Assembly (NCBI RefSeq): GCF_020991085.1
Contig: NZ_CP087719.1
Coordinates: 3,740,001-3,804,000, forward strand
Direction of reading: 5' to 3'
Length of the DNA stretch: 64,000 bases
Source of the DNA: Roseomonas sp. OT10
GTDB lineage: Bacteria > Pseudomonadota > Alphaproteobacteria > Acetobacterales > Acetobacteraceae
Shown here: positions 50,733-59,751 of the stretch, in pieces
How positions within the stretch are numbered: position 1 is the stretch's first letter
Layout: the number at the start of each line of letters is the position of its first letter
Program-made: the position numbers and the translations under genes
The notes under the pieces: model-generated
Databases searched by the model: none
What the model was told of the DNA's origin: nothing
The model's input: the letters and a program-made list of their open reading frames with translations, nothing else

Positions 50733-52092
50733 CGGCCGGCAGCGCGTCCAGGCTGGCCAGGAAGCCTGCCGCGTCCTCCAGGCAGCGCAGGTCCAGCCAC
50801 AGCGCTCCGTCCCGCACCCGGCCGATCACCGGCCGCGGCAGGGCGCGCAGCGCGGCGGCCAGGCGCTCCAGCGCGGCGCCGCCCGGCGGGGTCAGGCGCA
50901 GCGCGGCGCTGGGGATCGTCTCCACCGGCAAGGCGCCGGAGCCGATCTGGCTGGCGCAGGGCACGACCTCCACCGCGATCCCCGGCAGGCGGGACGCGAC
51001 GTGCGGCCGCAGGTGCTGCGCCAGGGCTTCGATCTCCGCCACGGGGCGGGAGAGCAGGCGCAGGGTCGGCAGGCGCTCCGCCAGCCGGTCCGGGTCGCGG
51101 TAGAGGCGCAGCGTCGCCTCCAGCGCGGCGAGGCGGAGCTTGTCCACCCGCAGCGCCCGCTTCAGCGGGTTACGGTTGATGGCGGCGATCAGGTCGCGCC
51201 GGCCGACGAGGAAGCCCGCCTGCGGCCCGCCCAGCAGCTTGTCGCCGGAGAAGGTGACGAGGTCCGCCCCCTCCGCCACCGCCTCGCGCACCGTCGGCTC
51301 CCGCGCCAGGCCGAAGCGGGACAGGTCCACCAGCGTGCCGGAGCCGAGGTCGTTCAGCAGCGGCAGCCCCGCCTCGCGCGCGATGGCGGCCAGCTCCGCG
51401 CCCGCCACCGCCTTGGTGAAGCCCTCGATCCGGTAGTTGGACGGGTGCACCTTCACCAGCAGCCCCGTCTCCGGCCCGATCGCGTCGCGGTAGTCGCGGG
51501 CATGGGTGCGGTTGGTGGTGCCGACCTCGACGAGCTTTACCTCAGCCCGGGCCATGATGTCGGGCATGCGGAAGGCGCCGCCGATCTCGATCAGCTCGCC
51601 GCGCGAGACGATGGCCGACCGCCCCGCCCCCAGCGTGTTCAGCGCGATCAGCACCGCGGCGGCGTTGTTGTTGACGAGGGTCGCGTCCTCCGCCCCCGTC
51701 AGCTCCCGCAGCAGGCCGCGCAGGTGGTCGTCCCGCTCGCCGCGCTTCCCCGTGTCCAGGTCGAATTCCAGCGCCACCGCGTCGCGCATCGCGGCCGTCG
51801 CCGCCTCGATCGCCGCCTCGGCCAGCAGGGCGCGGCCCAGGTTGGTGTGCAGCACCGTGCCGGTGAGGTTGAACAGCGGCCGCAGCTTCGACCGCTCCCG
51901 CGCGGCCAGCGCCCCCTCCGCCAGCGCCGCCACCCCCGCCGCGTCGGGCAGCGGATCGGGCGGCGCGCGGCGCAGCGCGGCCAGGGCGTCGCGGATGGCG
52001 GCCGTCGCCTCGGCCCGGCCATGGCGCCCAACCAGCGGCGCGGCGGCGGCGAGGACGCGGTCCACGGAAGGAAGCGCACGGAGGTCGGTCAT
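50719..52092 (-). CDS. selA: L-seryl-tRNA(Sec) selenium transferase
   Basis: A 457-residue PLP enzyme that turns Ser-tRNA(Sec) into Sec-tRNA(Sec) using selenophosphate. [44 protein letters not shown] and the PLP Lys near residue 284 in [14 protein letters not shown] are diagnostic. The N-terminal domain (residues 1-70) that binds tRNA-Sec is present. It is the first gene of the sel operon that continues through the Sel1-repeat protein, selB/selC and the 123-residue protein. Confidence 0.97.
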   Translation of the reverse strand: MTDLRALPSVDRVLAAAAPLVGRHGRAEATAAIRDALAALRRAPPDPLPDAAGVAALAEGALAARERSKLRPLFNLTGTVLHTNLGRALLAEAAIEAATAAMRDAVALEFDLDTGKRGERDDHLRGLLRELTGAEDATLVNNNAAAVLIALNTLGAGRSAIVSRGELIEIGGAFRMPDIMARAEVKLVEVGTTNRTHARDYRDAIGPETGLLVKVHPSNYRIEGFTKAVAGAELAAIAREAGLPLLNDLGSGTLVDLSRFGLAREPTVREAVAEGADLVTFSGDKLLGGPQAGFLVGRRDLIAAINRNPLKRALRVDKLRLAALEATLRLYRDPDRLAERLPTLRLLSRPVAEIEALAQHLRPHVASRLPGIAVEVVPCASQIGSGALPVETIPSAALRLTPPGGAALERLAAALRALPRPVIGRVRDGALWLDLRCLEDAAGFLASLDALPADALA

Positions 52093-52115
52093 CGGGCGTC
52101 GCGCCGGTGGAACCA

Positions 52116-52426
52116 TCCCGGGGTGAGGCGCTGCCTCCCCCCGAGACCCCCCTCCGCCGGGGAGGCAACGGCCTCCCCGGACCCCGCGTGGGGTTTGGCG
52201 CCGGGTGGCGGGGTCATGACAATGGCGGCACCCGGGGAGCGCGTGGTCAGGTGGGGCGCCAGCAGAAGAACCCGATGACCGCCCGGACGGAGGCCGCCAT
52301 CGCCGAGGCGCCATGCGCCTCGGCGCGACCCCGCCCCTTGAATGGAGGTCCAGGGGCTCTGCTCCTGGCGGATGGGGGGCACCGGGGGGAAGGCGGCGCC
52401 TTCCCCCCGGGGGGCCGGCGCCACCG
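52116..52426 (+). repeat. Diverged relic of the intergenic repeat, copy E
   Basis: The 334 bases between fdhE and selA hold hairpins in the same order as the right half of copies A-D, with paired changes: CCGAGGCGC-cat-GCGCCTCGG (instead of CCGAGGAGC/GCTCCTCGG), CCAGG...CCTGG, and GGGGGGAAGGC/GCCTTCCCCCC (instead of the GGGGGC-GAGGC stem). The terminal TGATAC is not recognisable. No gene lies inside. Membership in the family is inferred from order and compensating changes. Confidence 0.5.
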
Positions 52427-53341
52427 TCAGTACCCCAGCAGGAAGGGATCGAACCCGGCGCGGCTGTATTCCGTCTCCCGCATCAGCAGGTCGAGGCCGA
52501 GGCTGGCGACATCGTCGGCCACCGCCTCCAGGGCGGCGTTGCGGTTCTGGTAGAGGATCTTCACCCAGCTCCGGCAGGAATCGCAGACCTCCGCCTTCAC
52601 CGTGTCGTCCTCCTCGGGCGAGCGGTAGCCGATGCCCTTGGTGGAGCCGCAGGCGAGGCAGGTGATGCGCACCTCGTTCCAGTGGGTGCCGCAGCAGGAA
52701 CAGGCGGCGTAGCGCGCGCCTTCCGCACCCTGGTGCGCGACAACCAGCGAGGCGACGGGCGGGCCGCCGCAGGCGGGGCAGACGCCGTGGCCGATGCGGA
52801 CCAGCCCGCCCGCCTCCAGCGTCGCGGCCAGGCGCGCGGCGTGGATCTGCACGGCGGCGGCGAGGAAGAGGTATTGCGGCAGCGCCTCGAAGGGGACGGC
52901 GTCGGACAGGACATCGGCCAGGGCGCCGTCCAGTTCGGCGGGCGCCGCGTGGCGCAGCGCGTCGAGCGCGGCCGCCGCCGGGGCGGGCATGGGGATCGCC
53001 GCCGCCGCGTCCAGGAAGCGCGTCACCGTCTCGCGCAGCAGCGGGTCGCGGAGCAGCGCGGCGCGGTCGATCGGCGGCATGGCGTTCTCCCGCGCGCGTT
53101 CGACCTGGGCGGCGGGAAGGGGATCGACGGCCGGGAGCTCCGCCGCGAGCGCCGACTGGATGGCGCAGAGCTGCCCCAGCAGGGTGAGGTAGGGGGCCAG
53201 GTCGCCCGATTGCGCCAGCCTCGCGAAGCGCTCCGCCCGGAGGCGGAACAGCGCCGCCGGGTCGGGCAGGAGGGCATAGGGAGGCTGGGCGAGGCGCCCG
53301 ATCATGGAGGGATCGGGCTGGATGTTCTGGAAGCCTGACAT
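52427..53341 (-). CDS. fdhE: Formate dehydrogenase accessory protein FdhE
   Basis: A 304-residue cytoplasmic protein needed for active respiratory formate dehydrogenase. Four Cys-x2-Cys motifs in the C-terminal half ([30 protein letters not shown]) make two rubredoxin-like metal sites. The N-terminal helical region is as in the family. MSGFQNIQ at 53341 is chosen as start; an ATG 27 bases upstream is possible. It follows the gamma subunit gene by 43 bases on the same strand. Confidence 0.95.
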   Translation of the reverse strand: MSGFQNIQPDPSMIGRLAQPPYALLPDPAALFRLRAERFARLAQSGDLAPYLTLLGQLCAIQSALAAELPAVDPLPAAQVERARENAMPPIDRAALLRDPLLRETVTRFLDAAAAIPMPAPAAAALDALRHAAPAELDGALADVLSDAVPFEALPQYLFLAAAVQIHAARLAATLEAGGLVRIGHGVCPACGGPPVASLVVAHQGAEGARYAACSCCGTHWNEVRITCLACGSTKGIGYRSPEEDDTVKAEVCDSCRSWVKILYQNRNAALEAVADDVASLGLDLLMRETEYSRAGFDPFLLGY

Positions 53342-53384
53342 GGTTCCTCGGCGGGCCGGACCGGCCACGCATCAGGGGGGGGTG

Positions 53385-54074
53385 TTACTCGGCCGGGTCG
53401 ACCCGCCGCTGCCCGGCCAGCTCCTTCAGCCACTTGCGGTGGTGACGCCAGGCCCAGCCGCCGGTCACCGAGCCCCGCGTCATGGCCCGCAGCGTGCCGC
53501 GCGTCCAGATGGCCGCGTAGACGTGCAGGATGAAGACGCAGATGATCAGCACCGCCGCGACGGAGTGCACCAGCACCGCGATCCGCCGCGCGGGGATGGA
53601 GACGTAGGCGGCGAAGTACTGCTCCCAGATGGCCAGGCCGCTGGCGATCAGCACCAGGATCAGCCCGGTCATCGCCCAGAAGATGAACTTCTGCCCGGCA
53701 TTGTACTTGCCCAGCTCGGGCAGCTTCTCCTCGTCCCCGCGGACCACGTCCTTGATCTGCGACAGCCAGACCCAGTCCACCCGCGCGGGCAGGTTGGCGC
53801 GCCAGAGCTGGAAGAAGAAGATGAAGAAGCTGAAGAACAGCACCACGCCGATCCAGGGATGGAAGGCGCGCGTGTTCTGGCCGCCGCCGAACAGGCCGGT
53901 CAGGAAGAACAGCGTGGGGGTGAACAGGGCGAGGCCGGAGACCGCCAGCAGGATGAGGCTGATGGCGGTGACCCAGTGGTTGAGACGCGCCAGCGGCCCG
54001 TAGCGGTCCACCGTGACCGGCGGGCCGGGGTGGATCGCGTCGCCCGGCTGGACGTGCTCCGTCTGCGCGCTCAT
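53385..54074 (-). CDS. fdoI: Formate dehydrogenase cytochrome b556 (gamma) subunit
   Basis: A 229-residue inner-membrane diheme cytochrome with four helices. [22 protein letters not shown] and [23 protein letters not shown] carry the His residues expected to bind heme b. It anchors the alpha-beta dimer to the membrane and passes electrons to quinone. Its ATG overlaps the beta-subunit stop (ATGA). Confidence 0.94.
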   Translation of the reverse strand: MSAQTEHVQPGDAIHPGPPVTVDRYGPLARLNHWVTAISLILLAVSGLALFTPTLFFLTGLFGGGQNTRAFHPWIGVVLFFSFFIFFFQLWRANLPARVDWVWLSQIKDVVRGDEEKLPELGKYNAGQKFIFWAMTGLILVLIASGLAIWEQYFAAYVSIPARRIAVLVHSVAAVLIICVFILHVYAAIWTRGTLRAMTRGSVTGGWAWRHHRKWLKELAGQRRVDPAE

Positions 54075-55078
54075 CGCGGCCGCTCCTCCGGCGGCACGGC
54101 GGGCGGGGCGTGCGGCAGGGCGGTCTCGACCAGCTTCTCCGCGTTCTCCTCATCCTCGTGGGTCACGCGGTTCGGCTTGGCGAAGACGCCGTGCAGCACG
54201 CTGCCCACCGCGAGCATGCTCATCGCGGCGAGGCCGACATACTTGGTCATGCCCTTCCAGGCCTGCACCACCGGGGAGATGCGCGGGTTCTCCGGCAGGT
54301 CGGCATAGATGCCCGGCTGGTCGGCGTGGTGCAGCACGTACATGACATGCGTGCCGCCCACGCCCGGCGGGTCGTAGAGCCCGGCATTGGCGAAGCCGCG
54401 GGACTTCAGGTCGGCGATCCGCCCCTCCGCGTGCTTCTTCATGTCCTCCTTGGTGCCGAAGACGATGGCCTGGGTCGGGCAGGCCTTGGCGCAGGCCGGG
54501 CCCGATCCCACCGCCACGCGGTCGGAGCAGAGGGTGCACTTGTAGGCGCGGTGGTCCGCCTTGGAGATGCGCGGGATGTTGAAGGGGCATCCCTTGATGC
54601 AGTAGCCGCAGCCGATGCAGTTCTCGTGGATGAAGTCCACGATGCCGTTGGTGTACTGCACGATGGCGCCGGGCGCCGGGCAGGCCTTCAGACAGCCCGG
54701 ATCGGCGCAGTGCATGCAGCCGTCCTTGCGGATCAGCCACTCCAGATTGTCCGTCTGCGGGTTCACCCATTCGGTGAAGCGCATCAGCGTGAACATGTCG
54801 GCGGTCAGGTCGTGGGGGTTGGTGTAGCTCCCCACATTCTCCTCCATCGCGGGGTGGGTGTCGTTCCACTCCACGCAGGCGGACTGGCACGCCTTGCAGC
54901 CGATGCACTTGGAGACGTCGATCAGCTTGGCGACGGGCGTGAGCTGGCGCTGCGGCGCCGGCAGGTTGTCCGTCGCCGAGCGGCGGAACAGGTCGGCCTC
55001 GCCGAAATGCGCCGCCACCGGCTGCGTCGGCGGGTTGGTCACCGCCGTCCGCGGGCTGTCGGTCAGGTTGCCGCTCAT
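54071..55078 (-). CDS. fdoH: Formate dehydrogenase iron-sulfur (beta) subunit
   Basis: A 335-residue protein with four ferredoxin-type Cys clusters: [50 protein letters not shown] and CTLCSDRV...[12 protein letters not shown]-terminal membrane helix ([21 protein letters not shown]) fits the single transmembrane anchor of FdnH/FdoH. It carries electrons from the alpha subunit to the cytochrome. It overlaps both neighbours by ATGA. Confidence 0.96.
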   Translation of the reverse strand: MSGNLTDSPRTAVTNPPTQPVAAHFGEADLFRRSATDNLPAPQRQLTPVAKLIDVSKCIGCKACQSACVEWNDTHPAMEENVGSYTNPHDLTADMFTLMRFTEWVNPQTDNLEWLIRKDGCMHCADPGCLKACPAPGAIVQYTNGIVDFIHENCIGCGYCIKGCPFNIPRISKADHRAYKCTLCSDRVAVGSGPACAKACPTQAIVFGTKEDMKKHAEGRIADLKSRGFANAGLYDPPGVGGTHVMYVLHHADQPGIYADLPENPRISPVVQAWKGMTKYVGLAAMSMLAVGSVLHGVFAKPNRVTHEDEENAEKLVETALPHAPPAVPPEERPR

Positions 55079-58000
55079 GACGTCACCCTCACCCGGTCCA
55101 CCGGCGCCGTGGAGGGCTCCAGATTGACCTGGAACGCCTTGACCGCCGGCGTCTCGATGTTCGCCTCACCCACGAACAGCGTCAGCGAGTTGGGGCCGAA
55201 GCCCTTCCGCGCCGCGCCGGTGAAGCCCCAGTGCAGCGGGATGCCCACCACATGCACCGTCTTGCCGTCGCAGATCAGCGGCCGGATGCGCTTGGTGACC
55301 ACGGCCCGGGCCTTCACCTCGCCCCGCTTCGACCACACCCGCACCCAGCCGCCGTTCGTCACGTTGCGCAGCCTGGCGAGTTCCTCGCTGATCTCGACGA
55401 AGAACTCGGGCTGCAGCACCGCATTCACCCGGTTGTGCTTGGTCCAGTAGTGGAAGTGCTCGGTCAGCCGGTAGGAGGTCGCCGCGAAGGGGAACTCCTC
55501 CGAATTGCCGAACTGGGGCACGTCGCTCTGGAAGATCCGTGCCACCGGGTTGCCGCGCATGCGCGGGTTCAGCGGGTTCGCGATGGGGCTCTCGAAGGGC
55601 TCCATGTGGCTGGGGAAGGGCCCGTCGCGCAGCATGCCCCGGCTGAACAGGCGCGAGACGCCCTCCGGGTTCATGATGAAGGGCATCACGTCGCGCGGCT
55701 TGGCCGTCGGCGCGATGTCCGGCACGTCGTCGCCCACCCACTTGGCGCCGTCCCATTCCAGGATCTTGCGCGTCGGATCCCAGGGCTTGCCGTCCAGGTC
55801 CGCCGAGGCCCGGTTGTAGAGCGTGCGGCGGTTGAGCGGCCAGGCCCAGGTCCAGTTGGAATAGGTCCCCAGCCCGCCGGGATCGCTGTTGTCCCGCCGG
55901 GCCATGTTGTTGCCCGCCTCGTTGAAGCAGCCGGAGTAGATCCAGCAGCCGCACATGGTCGAGCCGTCGTCGCGCAGCTGGCTGAAGTTCAGCACCTGCC
56001 TGCCGGCGGGCACGATCACCTTGGACGGGTCGGCCGGGTCCGTCAGGTCGGTCAGCGCCCGCCCGTTGATCTCCTTCGCCAGCTCCTCGGGCTCCGGCTC
56101 CTTCGGGTCGTGGTACGCCCAGGACAGGTTCAGGATCGGGTCGGGGAAGGCGCCCCCTTCCTTGCGGTACAGCTCGCGCATGCGGAGGAAGATTTCCGCC
56201 ATGATCCGCGTGTCGTGCCGCGCCTCGCCCGGCGGGGAGGCCGCCGGCCAGAACCATTGCAGCCAGCGGCCGGAGTTGGTCAGCGAGCCCTCGTCCTCGG
56301 CGAAGCAGACGGTGGGAAGCTGGATGACCTCCGTCTGGATCGCGGCGGTGTTCACCGGGTTGAAGTCGCCGTGGTTCTCCCAGAACCGCGCCGTCTCCGT
56401 CTCCAGCGGATCCATGGTGATGAGGAACTTCAGCTTCGACAGGCCGGCCACCACCTTGTCCCGGTTGGGGAAGGCGAGCAGCGGGTTGAAGCCCTGGCAG
56501 ATGTAGCCGTTCACGCGCCCGGCGTTCATCAGTTCGAACATGCGTAGCACGTCGTAGGCGGGCACGTCCAGCTTGGGCAGGTAGTCGTAGGCCCAGCCGT
56601 TCTCCGCCGTCGCGGCGTCGCCCCACATGGCCTTCTGGAAGCTGACCATGAACTTGCGGTAGTTCTGCCAGTAGCTGGTCTGGCCGGGGCGCAGCGGCTT
56701 GAACTGCCGCGACTTCATGTAGGTCTCGAAATCCGGCTCCGCCTCGGTCGGCATGTTCAGGTAGCCGGTGAGCAGGTGCGACATCAGGCCCAGATCGGTC
56801 AGGCCCTGGATGTTGGAATGCCCGCGCAGCGCGTTCATGCCGCCGCCGCGCACGCCGATATTGCCCAGGATGAGCTGGAGCATCGCCATGCCGCGGATGT
56901 TCTGGGCGCCGTGCGTGTGCTGCGTCCAGCCCAGCGCGTACATCGAGGTCATGGTCTTCGTGGGCGAGGAGCACTCGGCCACCATCTGCGCGACGCGGAG
57001 GAACTTCTCCTTCGGCGTGCCGCAGATGCGCTCCACCATCTCGGGCGTGTAGATCGAGACGTGCTGCTTCAGCAGGTTCCAGACGCAGCGCGGGTGCTGC
57101 AGCGTCGGGTCGACCTTCGCGAAGCCGTCCTCGCCGATCTCGTAGTCCCAGGAGGAGCGGTCATAGTCGCGCTTCTCCGGGTCGTAGCCGGTGAAGAGCC
57201 CGTCGGACCAGCCATAGCCCTCCTTCACGATGAAGGCGGCGTTGGTGAAGGCGCGGGTGTACTCCCACTGCACCTTGTCGTTCTCGATGCAGTGGCGGAT
57301 CAGCCCCATCAGGAAGGCGATGTCCGTCCCCTGCCGGATCGGCGCGTAGACGTCCGCGACCGAGGCGGTGCGGGTGTAGCGCGGGTCGACGACGATCAGC
57401 CGGGCGCCACGGTGGGCCTTCGCCTCCGTCACCCACTTGAAGCCGCACGGATGCGCTTCCGCCGCGTTGCCGCCCATGACGACGACGAGGTCGGTGTTGC
57501 GGATATCGGTCCAGGAGTTCGTCATCGCTCCACGGCCAAATGTCGGGCCCAAACTGGACACCGTGGGGCCGTGTCAGACGCGCGCCTGGTTATCGAATCC
57601 GACGATCCCGAGGGTCTTGGCGACCTTGAAGGTGCACCAGGCCGTCTCGTTGGTGGTGGCGGAGGCCGCGAGCATGCCGGTGGTGGTCCACCGGTTCACC
57701 GGAACGCCCGCGTCGTTGCGCGCCACGAAGTTGGCGTCGCGATCGTCCTTCATCAGCCGCGCGATGCGGTCCAGGGCGACGTCCCAGGACACCCGCTCGA
57801 ACCGGTCGGAACCGGGCTTGCGGATCATCGGGTATTGCAGCCGCGTGTCGGAGCGGACGAAATCCTTCAGCGCCGCGCCCTTGGGGCACAGCGTGCCGCG
57901 GTTGGTGGGGTGGTCCACGTCGCCTTCGACATGGAGCAGCTCCGCCCGCTCGCCCTTCCGGACGTCGCCGCGGGAATACATGATGACCCCGCAGGCGACC

Positions 58001-58173
58001 GAGCAGTAGGTGCAGGTGTTGCGGGTCTCGGTGGTGCTGGCGAGCTTCAGTGGCCTCACATGCGCCTCGACCGCGGCTTCCGCCTGATCGAATCCCATGG
58101 ATACGAGCGAAGTCGTCGCCACACCCGCGCCGGCAGCCTTGACCAGGCTACGCCGCGAGAGTTGCATGTTCAC
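55075..58173 (-). CDS. fdoG: Formate dehydrogenase catalytic (alpha) subunit, selenoprotein with UGA at 57576-57574
   Basis: A molybdopterin enzyme of about 1032 residues that oxidises formate on the periplasmic side. It has a TAT signal ([15 protein letters not shown]), a 4Fe-4S motif ([17 protein letters not shown]...CPKG), and an in-frame TGA at codon 200 in [23 protein letters not shown]. This is the same place as Sec-196 of E. coli FdnG. Bases just after the TGA form a short hairpin with an AGTTT loop (57559-57547), a likely SECIS. Reading continues without a break to 55075. GTG 58173 has AGGG six bases upstream; ATG 58167 is the alternative. It starts the fdo operon. Confidence 0.95.
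57530..57576 (-). promoter_or_regulatory. Selenocysteine codon and SECIS hairpin of fdoG
   Basis: The TGA (57576-57574) is followed by CACGGCCCCACGGTGTCC, whose distal GTCC pairs with GGGC around an AGTTT loop about 20 bases after the TGA. That distance and a GU-bearing loop are what SelB needs in bacterial SECIS elements. Confidence 0.75.
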
Positions 58174-58282
58174 GGCACCCTCCCGTCTTAGAGCTTCCCA
58201 GTCCGGCATTTGTGGCGGGGCCTCTGCATCCGTCAAGAAGAGACGGAGTTCGTTCCGGGCAAACCCACGCGAGGACTTCCGC

Positions 58283-58311
58283 CGTATATTGATGATGCAA
58301 TGCAATCGCAA
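58283..58311 (-). promoter_or_regulatory. Promoter of the formate dehydrogenase operon
   Basis: On the minus strand TTGCGA (58311-58306) and TATACG (58288-58283) are 17 bases apart, giving a leader of about 100 bases to fdoG. Three ATTGC repeats on that strand (58312-58308, 58306-58302, 58301-58297) overlap the -35 and spacer and may be regulatory. This is the only AT-richer DNA in the 198-base gap. Confidence 0.6.
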
Positions 58312-58371
58312 TTGAAGCGCCCCACGCACGACGTCCGACTTGGCGCGCGACTTGCGCACCGGCCCGCGACG

Positions 58372-59181
58372 TCAGAGCGGGGCGCGCAGGGTCAGGTCCC
58401 CGCCATCGTCCGGCATCGGCGGCAGCGCCGGCGTCGCGACGGCGACCGGGACCGCCTTCGGCACCCGCCCGCCCTCGCGCAGGGCAACGGCGCTGACATT
58501 GTCCCGCGCCCCGGCGGCCAGCGCCGCCTCGACCAGCGCGGCGGCGCCCTGCCCGGCCTGCAGCCGGGCCGCGATGGCGGATTCCGGCAGCGCCTTGAAC
58601 AGCCCGTCGCTGCACAGCAGGAAGGCGTCGCCCGGCGCGATGTGGCCGGAGACCTTGTCGAGCTCCAGCGCCCCGTTGGCCCCCACCGCGCGCAGGATGA
58701 TGTTCGCCTGCGGGTGGCTCTCCGCCTCCTCCTCCGCCAGCTCGCCGCGATCCACCATCTCCTGCACCAGGCTGTGGTCCCGGGTCAGACGCAGCAGCGT
58801 GCCGTCCCGCAGCAGGTAGGCGCGGCTGTCCCCCGCCCAGAGGCAGGCGTAGTGCCCGTTGCGCGCCAGCAGCGCCACCACCGTGGTGGCGATCAGCCGG
58901 CCGCGCCCGGCGGCCTCCGCCCGGGCGTGCAGCTCCGCATGCACGCCCATCAGCCGCAGCCGCAGCTGCGCCAGCAGCTCCGCCGCCGACAGGCCAGGCG
59001 GGATCGCCTCCAGCGCCGCGGCCACGGCGGCGGAGGCCACGTCCCCCGCCCCGTGCCCGCCCGCGCCATCCGCCACGGCCCAGAGGCCGAGATCGGGCCG
59101 CTCCACGATCGCATCCTCGTTGCGCTGTCGGACGGTGCCGACATGGGTGCACGACTCGGAGACGAAGGGCGATATCGTCAC
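58372..59181 (-). CDS. PP2C-family serine/threonine phosphatase of the T6SS locus
   Basis: A 269-residue metal-dependent phosphatase. The metal-binding motifs are RNEDAIVERPDLGLWAVADGAGGHGAGDVAS, LWAGDSRAYLLRDGTLLRLTRDHSLVQ, LCSDGLFKALPE and ARDNVSAVALR. GTG 59181 (VTISPFVSESC) forms a GTGA overlap with tagF and is preferred. In type VI systems PppA-type phosphatases reverse the PpkA kinase's activation of Fha, switching secretion off; PpkA is not in the window. Confidence 0.93.
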   Translation of the reverse strand: MTISPFVSESCTHVGTVRQRNEDAIVERPDLGLWAVADGAGGHGAGDVASAAVAAALEAIPPGLSAAELLAQLRLRLMGVHAELHARAEAAGRGRLIATTVVALLARNGHYACLWAGDSRAYLLRDGTLLRLTRDHSLVQEMVDRGELAEEEAESHPQANIILRAVGANGALELDKVSGHIAPGDAFLLCSDGLFKALPESAIAARLQAGQGAAALVEAALAAGARDNVSAVALREGGRVPKAVPVAVATPALPPMPDDGGDLTLRAPL

Positions 59182-59693
59182 GTCGGGGCGTCCAGCAGAA
59201 GGGTGAAGTCCGCGCTGTCCGGGAGGACGGGCAGCGGCCATTCCAGGGCCTCGGTCCACCAGCCCGGCGCCTCCTCGCCCTCGCCCTCCGGCGGCGGCAG
59301 GGCGGCGGCGAGCGCATCGGCGTCGACCGTCCCGGCCAGGGCATCGGCGGCCAGGGCCTCGAGCGCGGCGAACCAGGCCGGGCCGGGCGGCCGCTCGTCG
59401 GGCCGCAGCGCCGCCAGGGTCAGGGGGAAGCGGCGGCCCACGGAATCCCGGCTCGTCGCCAGCAGCCCGGCCACGGCCCCGGGACCGCAGGCTCCGGCGG
59501 GCAGGGCGAAGCGCCAGCGGGGCGCGGCATCCCAGGCCGCCTCCCACCCCTCGCCCAGGGCCGCGCGGGCGGCCGCCATGCCCGATTGCAGCCAGGCATC
59601 CCAGGGCGCCACGAACCCCGCCGGCAGGCCGCGGCGCACGAAATCGCCATGCGCCGGCATCTTGCCGTAGAGGCCCGTGGCGGCCGGGGTCAC
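59178..59693 (-). CDS. tagF: Type VI secretion-associated protein TagF
   Basis: A 171-residue TagF/ImpM-domain protein: GLYGKMPAHGDFVRRGLPAGFVAPWDAWLQSGMAAAR is diagnostic of the family. TagF is a post-translational repressor of type VI firing that works with Fha and the kinase/phosphatase pair; in some species it is fused to PppA. Here the two are separate but overlap by GTGA. It starts 58 bases after the tssM stop. Confidence 0.95.
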   Translation of the reverse strand: MTPAATGLYGKMPAHGDFVRRGLPAGFVAPWDAWLQSGMAAARAALGEGWEAAWDAAPRWRFALPAGACGPGAVAGLLATSRDSVGRRFPLTLAALRPDERPPGPAWFAALEALAADALAGTVDADALAAALPPPEGEGEEAPGWWTEALEWPLPVLPDSADFTLLLDAPT

Positions 59694-59751
59694 GTCGGCG
59701 GCCCCGCCCGGGGGATCGCCCGGGGGATCGTCAGAGAGATCGGGCCCGCCC

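Noticed and set aside
57574-57576. Nonsense mutation splitting formate dehydrogenase into two pseudogene fragments
   Set aside because: The residue context and position match the known selenocysteine of this enzyme, a SECIS-like hairpin follows, and the full Sec machinery is adjacent.
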